Source: Aspidiotus rigidus (Eukaryota > Arthropoda > Insecta > Hemiptera > Diaspididae). From it: 64,000 nucleotides of DNA. Position 1 is the first letter of the stretch. Every line of letters starts with the position of its first letter. Below, piece by piece: positions 47,590 to 60,400 of the stretch. The position numbers and the translations under genes are program-made. The stretch is taken from positions 10,205,501 to 10,269,500 of the forward strand of contig JAVHKY010000023.1 in assembly GCA_035079385.1 (NCBI GenBank). Direction: 5' to 3'. The notes below the pieces were generated by a model. That model was not told the DNA's origin. It saw nothing but the letters and a program-made list of their open reading frames with translations, and did not search any database.

Positions 47590-48545
47590 ACTCGCAGATA
47601 AATAAAGATATTTAAAATAAAATCTAAAATAAAATTTGAAATTTAAAAATCAATATTCCTAATAATCAAATTGTTTAATGAATTAACATATTCTACTGAT
47701 CATAAAAATATTAGATTTATATATCCAATTTAAGGAATTCCATCAGGATTAAATTACTAAAATAATAATATTTTTTTAAATTCAATTTTATATCAATTTT
47801 ATTTTTTGAAATTAAATTCTAAATTTATTTTAAAAGTTTATAATATCTAATATAATATTATTTTGAAAAAATAAAAATCTTATTTAAATTTTCTTGATAT
47901 AGTTTATTTAATTAAAATCATTAATTTTGTTTTTTAGAATTATTTATTTGATAAAAATATTTATATTCATTTCGAATAATTTATATAAAAATCATTATAA
48001 AAAAAAGTAAAAAAATGGAAACTAAATAATTTTTATATTTCATTTAATTTATTTAATGAATATATTTGATCCTTTAAATAAGAATTGATAAAAATTATCT
48101 AATAATTTCAATGATTTTAAATAATATTTAAAACTTGTAATCATATTGAACCAGAATGATGTATTCATTTTTTTGTTCAATTTTACATTCAATTAATAGA
48201 AAATTATTAGGTTTATTTATGACAAATAAAAAAAATAATCATTAAAGAATAATTTTTTTTTTAATAATTTAAATAATAAATTAACACAAATTAAATTGAT
48301 AAAGAATAATAATAATAATTATTATTATTATTAATATATCAATTAAATTATAATAAGTAAATTTAAATAAATAAATAATAAATTTATTCATTTTAAGAAA
48401 TTATTTAAATTAATTGATTCAATGTGAATTGATGTGAATCCATGATAAAGACCACAAATTTCCGAACATTGTTCATAAATAATTGAAGGTATAATAATTA
48501 ATATTGTAATTTTAGACGAAAATCGTACTCCTCTCAATACCTAGG
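47590..48545 (-). pseudogene. Nuclear mitochondrial insert: COX2-like 3' end and neighbours
   Basis: A sharply bounded, extremely AT-rich block. On the minus strand 48520-48390 reads IPSIIYEQCSEICGLYHGFT and then IHIESINLNNFLKW, matching the end of cytochrome oxidase subunit 2 (RPG-FYGQCSEICGANHSFM, ..ESV..NYFLKWI). The two cysteines, glutamate and histidine of the CuA site are kept, but the methionine ligand is threonine, as expected of decay. The remainder (47590-48390) has mitochondrial-like composition, but I could not place its genes. There is no convincing tRNA. Confidence 0.7.
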
Positions 48546-48599
48546 TGTAATCCCGCTAAAAAGATTGTTATCTTCATTCTTTTCTTCTCTCACTTGAAG

Positions 48600-49260
48600 G
48601 AGGCTTAGATGTAGACTGGTTTTTCCCGTCAAAAATAGTGGTCTATTAGTATCACCTAACTATAGATCGTTTTATGACGTCTCTATTGCCCAAACTTGAT
48701 TATTCTGCTTTGTCAAAAGTGGTCTATTTGTAGTGGTCCGTTAATTTCGCTTGAATATAGGCTACAACAGACTACATATTTTAATATCGTCTACATTGCC
48801 CAGAAATCGACCAATCTTTTTCGTCAGAAAAATTAAAAAAAAAAAGTGCTTTTTCTAATTATGGTGGTCTGTTGACACTGATTAAATATTGACTAGGAGA
48901 AACTATTTTATATCGTCAGGGTTCCCTAGAAATCGACTGTTTTTTTGGTCAAAAATGGTCAAAATATAGTCAATTGCAGAGGAAGTATGGACAATGACTG
49001 AGGATAGACCATTTTATGGTACCTACATCACCTGCAGATCGACTAATTTTTTCCATCAAAATTTTGTCTAAGTTGGTTTAAATGTGGTCTACATATGGTA
49101 GGGAAGAGCGGAAGTAAATCGACTGAAAAAGTTGGTCTATTATTAGTCACTCATCAGAGCGTTCGCTCAGTCTATTTTTGGAAAACATCTACTCAAAATC
49201 AACTGAGATATTTGGTCGATCTGGTTTATCGGGGAGGTGTTTTAAATTTCTCATTTTGGA
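48600..49260. repeat. Degenerate ggtc-type repeat, right part
   Basis: Phrases such as tggtctatt.gtagt, aaatcgacta.ttttt and tcaaaa.tggtc recur every 70-110 bp. Probably the other half of the array at 46880-47545. Confidence 0.5.
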
Positions 49261-49299
49261 AAAAACATAAGATCATCAATACAGAAATAGATCTGGAGT

Positions 49300-49840
49300 C
49301 ATCAGCATAACCACTACGGCATCAGTCATTCCTTCCTGTATCAATGGAAGCCAGTGGTAGTGAAAGCTTCCCGTCTCGGTCACAGCAACCGTTTTAGGCA
49401 AGGCTATCAGTGTCAGTAGAAACCTCCAGCGTCAGTAAATATTACCGATTTCAGTGGAGGCCACAAATATCAGTCATTGGTACTGTATCGATGAAAGCTA
49501 GAATGGTATTAGTCATTGCCCCCTGTATAAGTGTCTCGGTTTCACAAAAAGAATGCAAATGTTGAAATATCAATCTGGAGATAAGGGTATTTCCCAGGGC
49601 GCAGGAAGACCTGTATCTCCAGATTGATATATGAACGGTCTTGAAATCAGGTCATAATTTTAAATAAAAGCCAGGGGAAGTAGAAGCTGCAGCAACCAGT
49701 TTCGATTAGGGTCATCAGTGTCAATTAATATTACAGATTTGAGCGGAAGCTACAAATATCATTCATTGCCACCACTATTGATTTTAGCCACTATGGTAAC
49801 TGTCATTGCCTCCTGTATCAATGAAAGCAAGTGATTAGTT
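49300..49840. repeat. Degenerate ~60-100-bp repeat (cagtcattgcctcctgtatc) with a hairpin
   Basis: Units with tcagtcattgc.tcctgtat and caatggaagccag recur about six times. A hairpin with 17-bp perfect arms (atatcaatctggagata, 49567-49583, and complement 49614-49630) lies inside. No gene seen. Confidence 0.5.
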
Positions 49841-50339
49841 GCTCGGTTTTTGCAAGTTTGATATTATTTTATGGCACGAAGGGTACTACTCCGAGGACAT
49901 CAGACTGAGGAAAGGAGTCGTGTCCGGAACTCAGTATAAAAAACTCCAATTTGCGCGTGGTACCTCGTGAATTGATCGCGCTCGGGTTTCGTGGGTATTT
50001 ATCGAGTTGGCGATATTACAATTGGAAACAATTTCAATTGGCGTCTAGTAGTTGCTTTAACATCGTTCTACGAAGAGGAAAGAGGTAACCAGAGTCACCT
50101 GAATTCTGGAAAATTGCATATTATCGACGAAATCAAGTTTGTTATGACACACTTTTATTATTAATGATATATCGACGGTTTTCCTAGCTCACCTGTGATA
50201 TGAAGCATCGTATGTATATGTTTGCATAGAACATGTCAGCTCATTTCATATACTTAGGTGTGAATTTCTGTATTTTACTCGAAGTCTACGAATTATTTTC
50301 CTCCTAGTCGAAGAGTATCGGATTAGTTTATTTTTTCAG

Positions 50340-50408
50340 AGAATTTACGAATCCCTACAAATTAGACACGAAGGTGACTGTATCCAGATTAGTTCTGCAG
50401 TCTGCGAG
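50340..50408 (+). CDS. Candidate internal exon (23 codons)
   Basis: Bounded by a T-rich acceptor (attttttcag, ending 50339) and a gtatca donor, and open in phase 0-0: RIYESLQIRHEGDCIQISSA then VCE. The phase agrees with all zinc-finger gene exons downstream, but the donor is mediocre and the exon is short, so chance is not excluded. Confidence 0.35.
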
Positions 50409-51468
50409 GTATCAACGTATGATTCTTTCGGCCCTATTTTCTAAATTTCTTATTTCAGGTCACCCGTAGTCCTCAATCTCTTTTAGGCTCAATTGACTGA
50501 CTTGGGCAGTCCTCGTTTTCAATCCTAGGTTCTCAGTATGCTCATTATGGTTTTTCTGATCATGAGCGGTGTTCAGTTTCTTTAATATTTTCTTTGATCG
50601 AAGTGAGTACTACGACAAGCTACCTTCTTCAGTTTAGCAGGTAAGTAGAACCCGTTATCAACGACAACGCTAGCCTCAATTATCAAGATATTTCATAATA
50701 TAGCCTATGTGATCTCAAAAAGTAAACCAAAAACTGACTGTGATCTATCTTCAGTTACTCACGCCTTCAGAAAGATGTATTCATGCTCATTGCGCACCGA
50801 TTGAGCAAGTTGGGACCGGTCCTCTCGAGTTTAGGGGAGTCGAGGTAGGAGTCGATTACATCTGGATGGTGGTCGTGGTTAATTCGAGGATTAGATTTAG
50901 TTAAGACGTTTCGATGAAACACGAACTTTTGTCTCGAGTCTCGTCTGACTTGATAGAGCCGTGTCAAGTTCATAATAAATTTATGCCTATATAGGTTCGT
51001 GTGCTTGTGCTCGTATGCTATACTTATTCGCTGCTATATTACATTTAGAAAGTTTGCGCAAAGGAACACTCGCGCAAAAAAAATCGTTCAATTGCCGCTC
51101 AGGTGCAAAAAAAAAAATTTGGCATTCTCCCGATTTTAACCAAACTTGTCTAAAGTGGAAATTTGAATTTTGTTGAATTTTATCGACCTTCGAAGTCGAA
51201 ATACAATTTACTTTGAAGTTTACATCAATGTTGGCACATTTGCAATGAGCATTTCAGTTTGGATTCTTTTGTAAATATTTACGCGTCCCCGATTTCATCC
51301 ATTGGAAAAGTGACATAAATTATTCATTACTACCGTGGTAGGTACATGATTCAGATTGTCACCTAGTGTGTCATTGTTTCTCGCAAATCTTAAAGACACC
51401 AAAAAAGCATACTCACGGTAACTTATCTTGATGATCCTATTTCGATTTTGGTCACAAAAATATTTTAG

Positions 51469-54400
51469 ATTAGAAACTATTCCGAAGTATCTTCACCAGG
51501 AAAAGTCCGTCAACAGGTACAATTTAGAAGACCTAGGAACAATTCCTACCGAAAAATGAGAATCCTAGTCGAACCGAAGAACATAGGAAAACAAAGCCTA
51601 AATCTTTCAAAAAACTTTGAGGATACCTACTATTATGGAAGATTAGTCACCAAAACGTATGTAAGTTGAATAAGTACCTATTATTTTTCTATAATGATGA
51701 AAATTACCAAAAAACTCTTACTACTTTGTGGTAGTTAAGTTGAAAAGTAGGCTAATCCCTCAAAAAATATGTTTTTTCTCTTCTTCAATGTTGTTATGAA
51801 GAAATGCAAATGTATACGAAAGTGTTTATTGTGACACAAAAGAAATCGAAAAAAAAGAAGAGGTACATAATTTTTTGGTTGAAATTACAAAATTTATGAA
51901 CAAAGGAGAAGCAAAACATTTACGTTTGAAAAGCGCGAAAAGTGTGCAAAATAATGTCAGTGAGAATTCAGTCACACGAGCAAGTATAGGTGTGTGTATG
52001 TTCCCGATATTTTACATACCGATATATCGTCAGATTGTGTAAATAGGTTTTTTCCAAGTTTGTGAGTATACTAAAATATGAGTATACATGTTTCTGATAT
52101 TGTACATACTAGGTATATTGTAAGATTGAGTAAATAAGTTGATTTTGTTAAACTTTCAGGAATGTGATGAATGTGAAAGAAAATTCAAGCGAGAAGATTT
52201 ATTAATTCGATACCTCTTGCAACACAGACCTATGGAGTGTACCAAGTTTGTAAGTATGATAGAATATGTGTGCATGTTCCTCATAGTGTAGGTACATATA
52301 TAATATGCCATCAATGATGAAATCTAATTATTCAGGTTTATTCGATGCAACTACAAAGAATCGAAATAAATTGTTTGTAGCTACTATTAAGAACAGTTAC
52401 AGTTACGCACATAGAACGGAATGAATGAGGTACATAAAAATAAAACATACGTTCGTTGCGACAACGAACACAAGCCGCGTACAGGTAGAGACCGGACTAC
52501 CCCAAAACGCACGAGATAAGCTAAGAAGGGAAGGAGAGCTGTAGCTCATAAAATAGGTGACGATAGACGACCGCAATTTTATATTCCCCCAACAGGAACC
52601 ATCTTACTAACATGGTAAAGTCGCGTCCCCTGCGACGAGGAGCCGCACCTATCTGAATACACGTGGTCCGATTTTAACAGAGAACCTGTTTTATGGGGGG
52701 CTTTTCCAGAAATTTGCCGTGGGCCGATCAGCAAAAAACTTGGAAAAATTTCGATTCTCGAGCCATATATGATAGGAGAGAAACTTAGAAAAAAACGACA
52801 GCTTCTATCACGAAGTTTAAACGAGGAACGCAGGGAACCTGTTTTATGAGTGAAATGGGATTTGATATTGAAAATTCAAGGAAGCGTAGACCTAGATAAA
52901 TCTAGTATGAAGAAGGCCTATAGACCTACTATAAGCCTAGTATAATATAGTTTGAGAGTCTTAAGTTTTCTCGAATCTCCAGCTATATATGATAGCTCGG
53001 GAGTTGAAATTTTTCTCAGTCCCCCTCCTATCATATATAGTTCGACTGTCAAAATATTTCGAAGTCCCCTCCTATCATATATATAGCTCGGGAGTCGAAA
53101 TTTTCAACAGGGAAACTGTTTTATGGGGGGCTTTTTGAGAAATTTGCCGTGCGCCGTCCGCCGTCCAGCAAAAAACTTGGAAAAACGACGGCTTCCTCAA
53201 CGAAGTTAAACGAGGAACGCAGGGAACCTGTTTTATGAGTCAAATAGGATTTGGTATTGAAATTCAAGGAAGCCTAGACCTAGATAAAGCTAGTATAAAG
53301 AAGGCCTAGACGTAAAATAAGCCTAGTATAATGTAGTTTGAAAGTCCAAGTTTTTCTCAAATCTCGAGCTATTTATGATAGGAGGGAGACTTGGGAAAAA
53401 AATTTGTCCCCTATCATATATAGCTCGAGAGTCAAAAGTTTTCCAAGTCCCTCTTCTATCATATATAGCTTCAGATTCGAATTTTTTGTAAGTCCCTCTC
53501 CTATCATATATGGCGCGAGAGTCGAATTTTTTCTAAGTCCCCCCTCCTATCATCTATAGCTCGAAAGTCGAAATTTTAACAGGGAACCTGTTTTATGGGG
53601 GGCTATTTGAGAAATCTGGCGTCCGCCGTCCGCCGTCCAGCGAAAAACTTAGAAAAATTTCGACTCTCGAGCTATATATGATAGAAGGGGGACTTGGAAA
53701 AATTTCGACTCTCGAGCCATGATAGGCGAGGGACTTAGAAAAATTTCGTCTCTCGAGCGAGAAAAATTTAGATTCTCAAACTATATTATGATAGGCTTAT
53801 AGTAGGTCTAGGCCTTCTTTATACTATCTTCTAGGTCTAGGCTTCCTTGAATTTTCAATACCAAATCCCATTCGACTCATAAAACAGGTTCCCTGCGTTC
53901 CTCGTTTAACTTCGTTAAGGAAGCCGTCGTTTTTTCCAAGTCCCCCTCCTACCGTATATGGCTCGAGAGTCGAAATTTTTCCAAGTCCCCCTCCTATCTT
54001 ATATGGCTCGAGAGTCGAAATTTTTCTAAGTTTTTGCTGGACGGCGCACGGCAAATTTCTCAAAAAACGACGGCTTCCTTAACGAAGTTGAACGGGGAAC
54101 GCGGGGAACCTGTTTTATGAGGCAAATGGGATTTGGTATTGAAACTTCAAGGAAGCCTAGACCTAGATAAAGCTCCCTTCCTATCATAATTATAGAGCTC
54201 GAGAGTCGAAATTTTTCCAAGTCCCCCTCCTATCTTATATGGCTCGAGAGTCGAAATTTTTCCAAGTTTTTGCTGGACGGCGCCCGGCAAATTTCTCAAA
54301 AAACGACGGCTTCCTTAACGAAGTTGAACGGGGAACGCGGGAAACCTGTTTTATGAGGCAAATGGGATTTGGTATTGAAACTTCAAGGAAGCCTAGACCT

Positions 54401-57400
54401 AGATAAAGCTCCCCTCCTATCATAATTATATAGCTCGAGAGTGGAAATTTTTCCAAGTTTTTTGTTGGACGGCGCACGGCAAATTTCTCAAAAAGCCCCC
54501 CATAAAACAGGTTCCCTGTTAAGAAAGTCGACTCTCAAGCTATATATGATAGGAGGGGGACTTAGAAAAAATTTCGACGCTCGTGCTACCATATATAGCT
54601 CGAAAAAGATACTGAAAATCATACTAGGCTTAGGTCTAGGCGTTCCTTATACTAGCTCTATCTAGGCCTAGGCTTTCTTAAATTCTCAATACCAATACCC
54701 ATTTGACTCATAAAACAGGTTCCCTGCGTTCCTCGTTTAACTTCATTAAGGAAGCCGTCGTTTGTAATTATGGGAAATGGGCCGATGCGAACTGGATCCA
54801 ATTTGTTGCGGTTAAAGGCTGTAGCCGGGTAAGGGGGGGGGGAATGGCCTTCGTCGGAAAATTTTCCAAATGTCCGTCAAAATGTTGTCCTCAATGAGAA
54901 AACTCGAAATCCAAAAAAATGGACCCGTCCGCTCACCCACATGGTCTGCAGAGCCATTTTTAGGCCTAAAATCCAAATGGCTATATATCAGCCAAGATCG
55001 CACAGCGATGAAACTTGAGGACATTTTAGTATATGTGAACGTTCATCCATGGTATTTTTTTCAAAAAAAAACCATTCATATTTTCCCTAGATTTCTAGCT
55101 ATAATAAAATTTCAAACTCGAATAAAAAAATAATGGGGGGAGGCACCTGGGGAAAATCATTCATTTGAAGCGCCATACCCTCTACTACAACATACATGAA
55201 TACCAAAGGCTCCAGCGGCTGGAGAATTTTTGGACTATTTTTTTCAAACTCGGCGAACATGTTTACGTAAGAACTGACCTAATTGATAAACACAATACCA
55301 AAACTCACGGTCCTCCAGGGTGAAAAAGTGAATTTTCTCGATTATTTGTCTTTTCCAGAAGTTTCCAGTGGCTGGAGAATTTTTTGACCATTTTTTTCAA
55401 ACTCGGCGGACATGTTTACTTAAGAATTGACCTGATTGATGAAGGATATATGAAAAATCGCAGTTCTCCAGGTTGAAAAAGTGGATTTTCTCACTTCTCT
55501 ACTATTTTCAGACTGTTCCAGCGACTGGAGAATTTTTCAACTATTTTACTCAATCTAACGTACTCCACCTCAGCGGTGGACGTGTTTACATAAGAATTAA
55601 CCAAATCGATAAACGAAATACTAAAAATATATTTTTGGTCTATCAACATTCCCATTTCATCTCACGGAGGAGTGCGTATTTTTCACCTCGATCATTGACC
55701 ATTGATTTCTCGCGGTCTATTGCGGTAGCAGTTATAGTTCACCCCGCTATTCATGGAAAAATCACAGAAATTCATTAAAATATTGATTTTTTTGGGAATG
55801 TTGCCCCTCTCCGAGGACTATGGTACTCATGTATGTTGTAGTAGAGGGTATGGTGCTTCAAATGAATGATTTCCTCCAGGTGCCTCCCCCCCCCCCGATT
55901 TTTTTTTTTTTTATTTGAGTTTGAAGTTTTGTTTTAGCTAGAAACTAGGGAAAATATGAATGTTTTTTTTAAAAAAAATACCATGGATGAACGTTCACAT
56001 ATACTGAAATGTCCTCAAGTTTCATCGCTGTGCGATCATTATTGACTGAGATATAGCCATTTGGATTTTAGGCCTAAAAATGACTCTGCAGACCATGTGG
56101 GCGAGCGGACGGGTCCAATTTTTCGGATTTTCAGTTTTCTCATTGGGGACAACATTTTGACGGACATTTGGAAAACTTCCCGACCAAGGCCATTCCCCTC
56201 CCCCCCCTTACCCGGCTAGAGCCTTTATTTCCATTTTCAATGAAGACCTTGTCTCCAATGTTGAAAGATATATTCATCCTAGTTTATGTCGTAACGAGAT
56301 TTATTTGCTTCATGATTGCGGATGCTGTTATGTAGGGCAGTGACCCTATCTTGATTCAGATTTTGATTAGGGAGTAACTGAGATGGTATAACATTAGGAT
56401 ACTCACCGTATAACGCGGTGAAAATTTTGTAACAGAATGCACGGTTTTGGTGTGAGTTTGTTCGACATCTGATGCAATTAACGAGAGTTTTGATAGCGAG
56501 ACATTCTAAAACAAATGCCTTTTTTTTTTGAGGAGGGGTAAGTTTCCTAGAAAAATGAGCCACTGGCTTTTCTTCGACAGAATTTTGTACTTGCTTCAAG
56601 ACTGCGGCAATGCCTTCCAGACTAGCGTCTGAATAAATGCGAGTTTCCTGTGTTCTGTCAAACACCGCTAAAATGGGGGAAGCAAGGAGAAGCTTTTTTA
56701 TGTCGTGGAAGGCGGATTGAGCTTCGGTAGACCAGACGAAAGGTACATTATTCCTTAATAGATTATGGAGGGGCTCCAATAAAATGGCAGAGTTCGAGTG
56801 GTATTTGTGGTAGAAGTTTACCTTGCCCAAAAACTGCCTAATTTTTTTTTTTTGTATTTGGTATAGGAAAATCACGGATGGCGCAGACGTTGTCTGTCAG
56901 GGGAGAGATTTGATCCTTTTCTAACCAATGACCCGATATTTGATTTTTTTTTTTGAGCAAACCTACATTTTGAAAATTTTAACCGGAAACCTTCAGAGGC
57001 AATGGCTTGGAATACCGCCTGAAAGTATTCAATATGCTTCTTGAAGGTGCGGGAAAAGACCAAAATATCGTCAATATGATTCACGCAAAATTCACTAAGT
57101 TTATGCTTTTTTATTATACCCGAAAAAATTCGTTGAAAGACGGGCGAGGCTATTTTTATTCCAAATGGGAAGCATTTCCATTGGAAATGGCCATCCTGGG
57201 TGACAAACCCAGTTTCATATTGATCTTGGGGATGCAAGGGAATCGACCAGAAGGCTGAGTTATCATCCAAACTGGAAAACCAAGTACATCCTTTAGTTTT
57301 TAAAACAATATCCTCAATTGAGGGAAAGGGAAAGGTTTCAGGTATGACTAATTTATTAAGCTCGCGGTAGTCCACACACATCCTAATTTTTGTGTTTTCC

Positions 57401-60400
57401 GCTTTGCAAAATTGAAGGGTAACCGGAGAAGCATAGGGAGAGGACAATTCCTTTATTAGACCGGCCTGTAAAAGACCCCCAATTTGGCGAGAAATTTCTT
57501 CCTGATCCTGGTAAGAACATTTGTAGGGCCTGCGAGCAACAAATTTGTTTTCGGATAACCGAATTCGGGAGGATTGGCCGGAAAAATTGCCTACGTCGTA
57601 TATAAAATATTCTATTTATATTATATAAATAATTCAATATAAATAAATTTAAATTATTAATTAATTTAATTTTAATAATGAAAATTATTATAATTAAAAA
57701 AAATATTACTAAAATTTTAATTAATTAAATAATGATCTTGCACATCATTTAAATAAAATAATTTTAATAAATAAAATTTTTAAGGTCTTTTTGTCTTCAA
57801 TAAATATTAAATTATTTTAAATTTAAAAATAATTTTTATTATCTTTATTTAATAAAATTATTATTTATGTATTCATTCATTCCAGTATTCAATAGAATCT
57901 TGTATTATTTTATCAACAAGATTAATTAAATGACGTTTAGAATCATTATCAAGGTGATTTAATGTGGTAAACAATTTTTTATAGCACATATTATGATCGC
58001 CCCAATCAACTTCATGGACCTTTGCTTGCTCGGTATTTTTATATGGCTAATGCAATTTATAGAATTTGTCACGGTATGATAAGAAGCTAAATTTTGTTGC
58101 GACGTTTCCGTGATTGCAGCAGTCACTGCACCTGCAGCTGGTTTAGTCTGAGGTTTTATGGGCGATCCAGCGCCGACGAGAAAAATTTTTGATTCCAAAA
58201 GTAGATTATTGGCCACTTTAATAAGCTTCTTTTCGAAACTCTTAGTTTCTTTTTCATTTTCTGGGTTAAGAAAGCAATCGGAATCTTTATGATTCCAATG
58301 AATCCTTTTAGCTTTCTTGCAATCTTATTTTTAGCCGGTTCGGCCGGACTGTAAGTACGTGATTGACGGGAATTAGAAGGTTGCACAGTAAGGTGCTCTA
58401 AGGCTTGAAGCTCAGAAAGAAGACAAGATTGAGAGACGACATCCGCCTTGTTTAGCTTATTTCGCACGGGTGGCGATAGACGACCGCAATTTTATACATA
58501 TATTGTAAGATTGAGTAAATAGGTTCACTCTTTTCAACTTTCAGGAATGTAATGAATGTGGAAGAGAATTTAAAAGAAAAGATTCATTGATTCGACACCT
58601 TTTGCAACACAGACCTATGCAGTGTACCAAGTTTGTAAGTATAATGAAATATGTGTGTATGTTCCTGACATTGTACATACCGACCATATTGTAAGATTGA
58701 GTAAATAGGTTCACCCTTTTCAACTTTCAGGAATGTAATGAATGTGGAAGAGAATTCAAAAGAAAAGATTCATTAAATCGACACCTTTTGCAACACAGAC
58801 CTATGCAGTGGACCAAGTTTGTAAGTTTAATGAAACATGTGTGTATGTTCCTGATATTATACATACTGGTATATTGTAAGATTGAGTGAATAGGTTCATT
58901 TTTTTCCAACTTTCAGAAATGTGATGAATGTGAAAGAAAATTCAAGAGAAGAGATTCATTAATTCGACACCTTTTGCAACACAGACCTATGCAGTGTACC
59001 AAGTTTGTAAGTATAATGGAATATGTGTGTATGTTCCTGATATTGTAGATACCAGCATATTGTATAAGATTGAGTAAATAGGTTCACCTTTTTCAACTTT
59101 CAGGAATGTGATGAATGTAAAATTTAAAAGAAGAGATTTTATGACATTGTGTGTATATTCCTGAAAATTGAAATTGTACATACTATGTAAAAACCCAACA
59201 AAAATCCTACTTCAAAGTTGATATTATTTTTCCATTAGTGTGTTCACATAGAAGCGAATATTGTCAGATAATATTTCTAAATAGGAATTGATTGAAGTGG
59301 ACATTAATGCCAACACTTTTGTTTGCGGCCTGAAAACCGGAACCAGAGACCAAAATAAGATCCAGTATTAAAACCTTTATGTTTGGGTCAGAGAACACCG
59401 AAAAGATTCAGAACCGTCTACTCATAGCTAGAACCGGAACTGAACTGAGAACTTTTTAGAGAATTATAACGGTTCTCAGCCCTGTAGAGTACTGGTGTCT
59501 ACAAACTTATCTCCATAAAATATTGTGGAAAAAAATCACCGAACTTATGATTTATGTAGAATTCATCAAAAATTATTTATTATTGTTTAGACTACTGCTC
59601 AAACTTATATTATTGCAAATTTGAAATATAACATAATTTGACCGTTCAGAACTGTTCTCACATTATCTAATCATTTTAGGAATGTGACCGATGTGGAAAA
59701 ATTTTTAAAAGGAAAGATTTGTTGAAGCGACACATAATTGGAACACACCTGCAGTTATCTGAGTTTGTAAGAAAATTACTTATACTGTATTGAATTTTTT
59801 CAAGATTCCCTTCTCTCATGCATAGGTTGCTTAAATTCTTCAAGTCTTCACCCTTATATGTACAGCCTATGGTCTGAATTTTTCCAAATTTTACTTCCGA
59901 TGGAAAACCCAGTGATTTATCAAATTAGGGTAGGTCAGTTTTTATCCGACACCAATTTTTTCCAAAAAGACGCCTTATATAAGAAAAATGAAGTAAAATT
60001 AGATTGTAAGAAATTCTTTTACAATAACCATTTTTTTAAATTTTGAAACTTAATTTTTGTTACAAGAAAATATTTCTATGAGGTAAACTACATTTTTCAA
60101 CAATATTGCTGAAGCAATTTTATGCGTCATAAATGGCAGAGTCAGTTGTGTGTATGTTCCTATATAATATTTGTAAATTCATCATGACTGAATCCAGGTA
60201 TACTCATCAAATTTTCAGGAATGTGATGTTTGCAAAAAAAAATTCCGGTATAATTCAAATTTGAAAAGACATATCATGAGAAAGTATTGCAGCAAAGTTT
60301 CTTCCGACTCAGTAAGTAAGCTCATTATGAATATTTTTATATTCCATCTATAGATATATTTCTATTTCAAAATAAAATATATTTAAATTTTATTGAATCC

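Larger units (their letters stand above)
54755..58475 (-). mobile_element. Ty3/mdg4-type LTR retroelement, broken and internally deleted
   Basis: Reads on the minus strand. A gag-side region (58467-57905) is frameshifted, with only short open stretches. After the mitochondrial insert (57601-57905) the pol region starts at about 57590. Reverse transcriptase and RNase H follow (57590-56470), then a direct jump to the integrase C-terminal region (TALYGEYPNVIPSQ, near 56420), so most of RNase H and the integrase core are deleted. The integrase tail FNIGDKVFIENGNK (56265-56225) is cut by the foldback element and resumes beyond it at 54813 (NRNKLDPVRIGPFPII). Long terminal repeats are not resolved. 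Confidence 0.8.
52300..58490. other. Nested transposon block splitting the zinc-finger exon array
   Basis: The intron after exon 52160 is normal to about 52290 and the next unit resumes at acatatattgtaagattgag (58492). Everything between is transposon: a hairpin-family cluster, a Ty3-type element with a foldback insert, and a mitochondrial insert. The 21-base phrase around gatagacgaccgcaatttta occurs at both edges (52563 and 58472) in direct orientation. This may mark the outer retroelement's terminal repeats, although similarity beyond it is short. Confidence 0.6.

Noticed and set aside
48220..48265. tRNA-Asp-like loop (ttgtcat) in the COX2-like mitochondrial block
   Set aside because: The flanking bases do not form an anticodon stem with correct pairing, and no acceptor stem was found.
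51794..51854. Possible exon between a T-rich stretch and gtacat
   Set aside because: It is 61 nt, not a multiple of three, has an in-frame stop in the needed phase and would break the all-phase-0 pattern of the gene.
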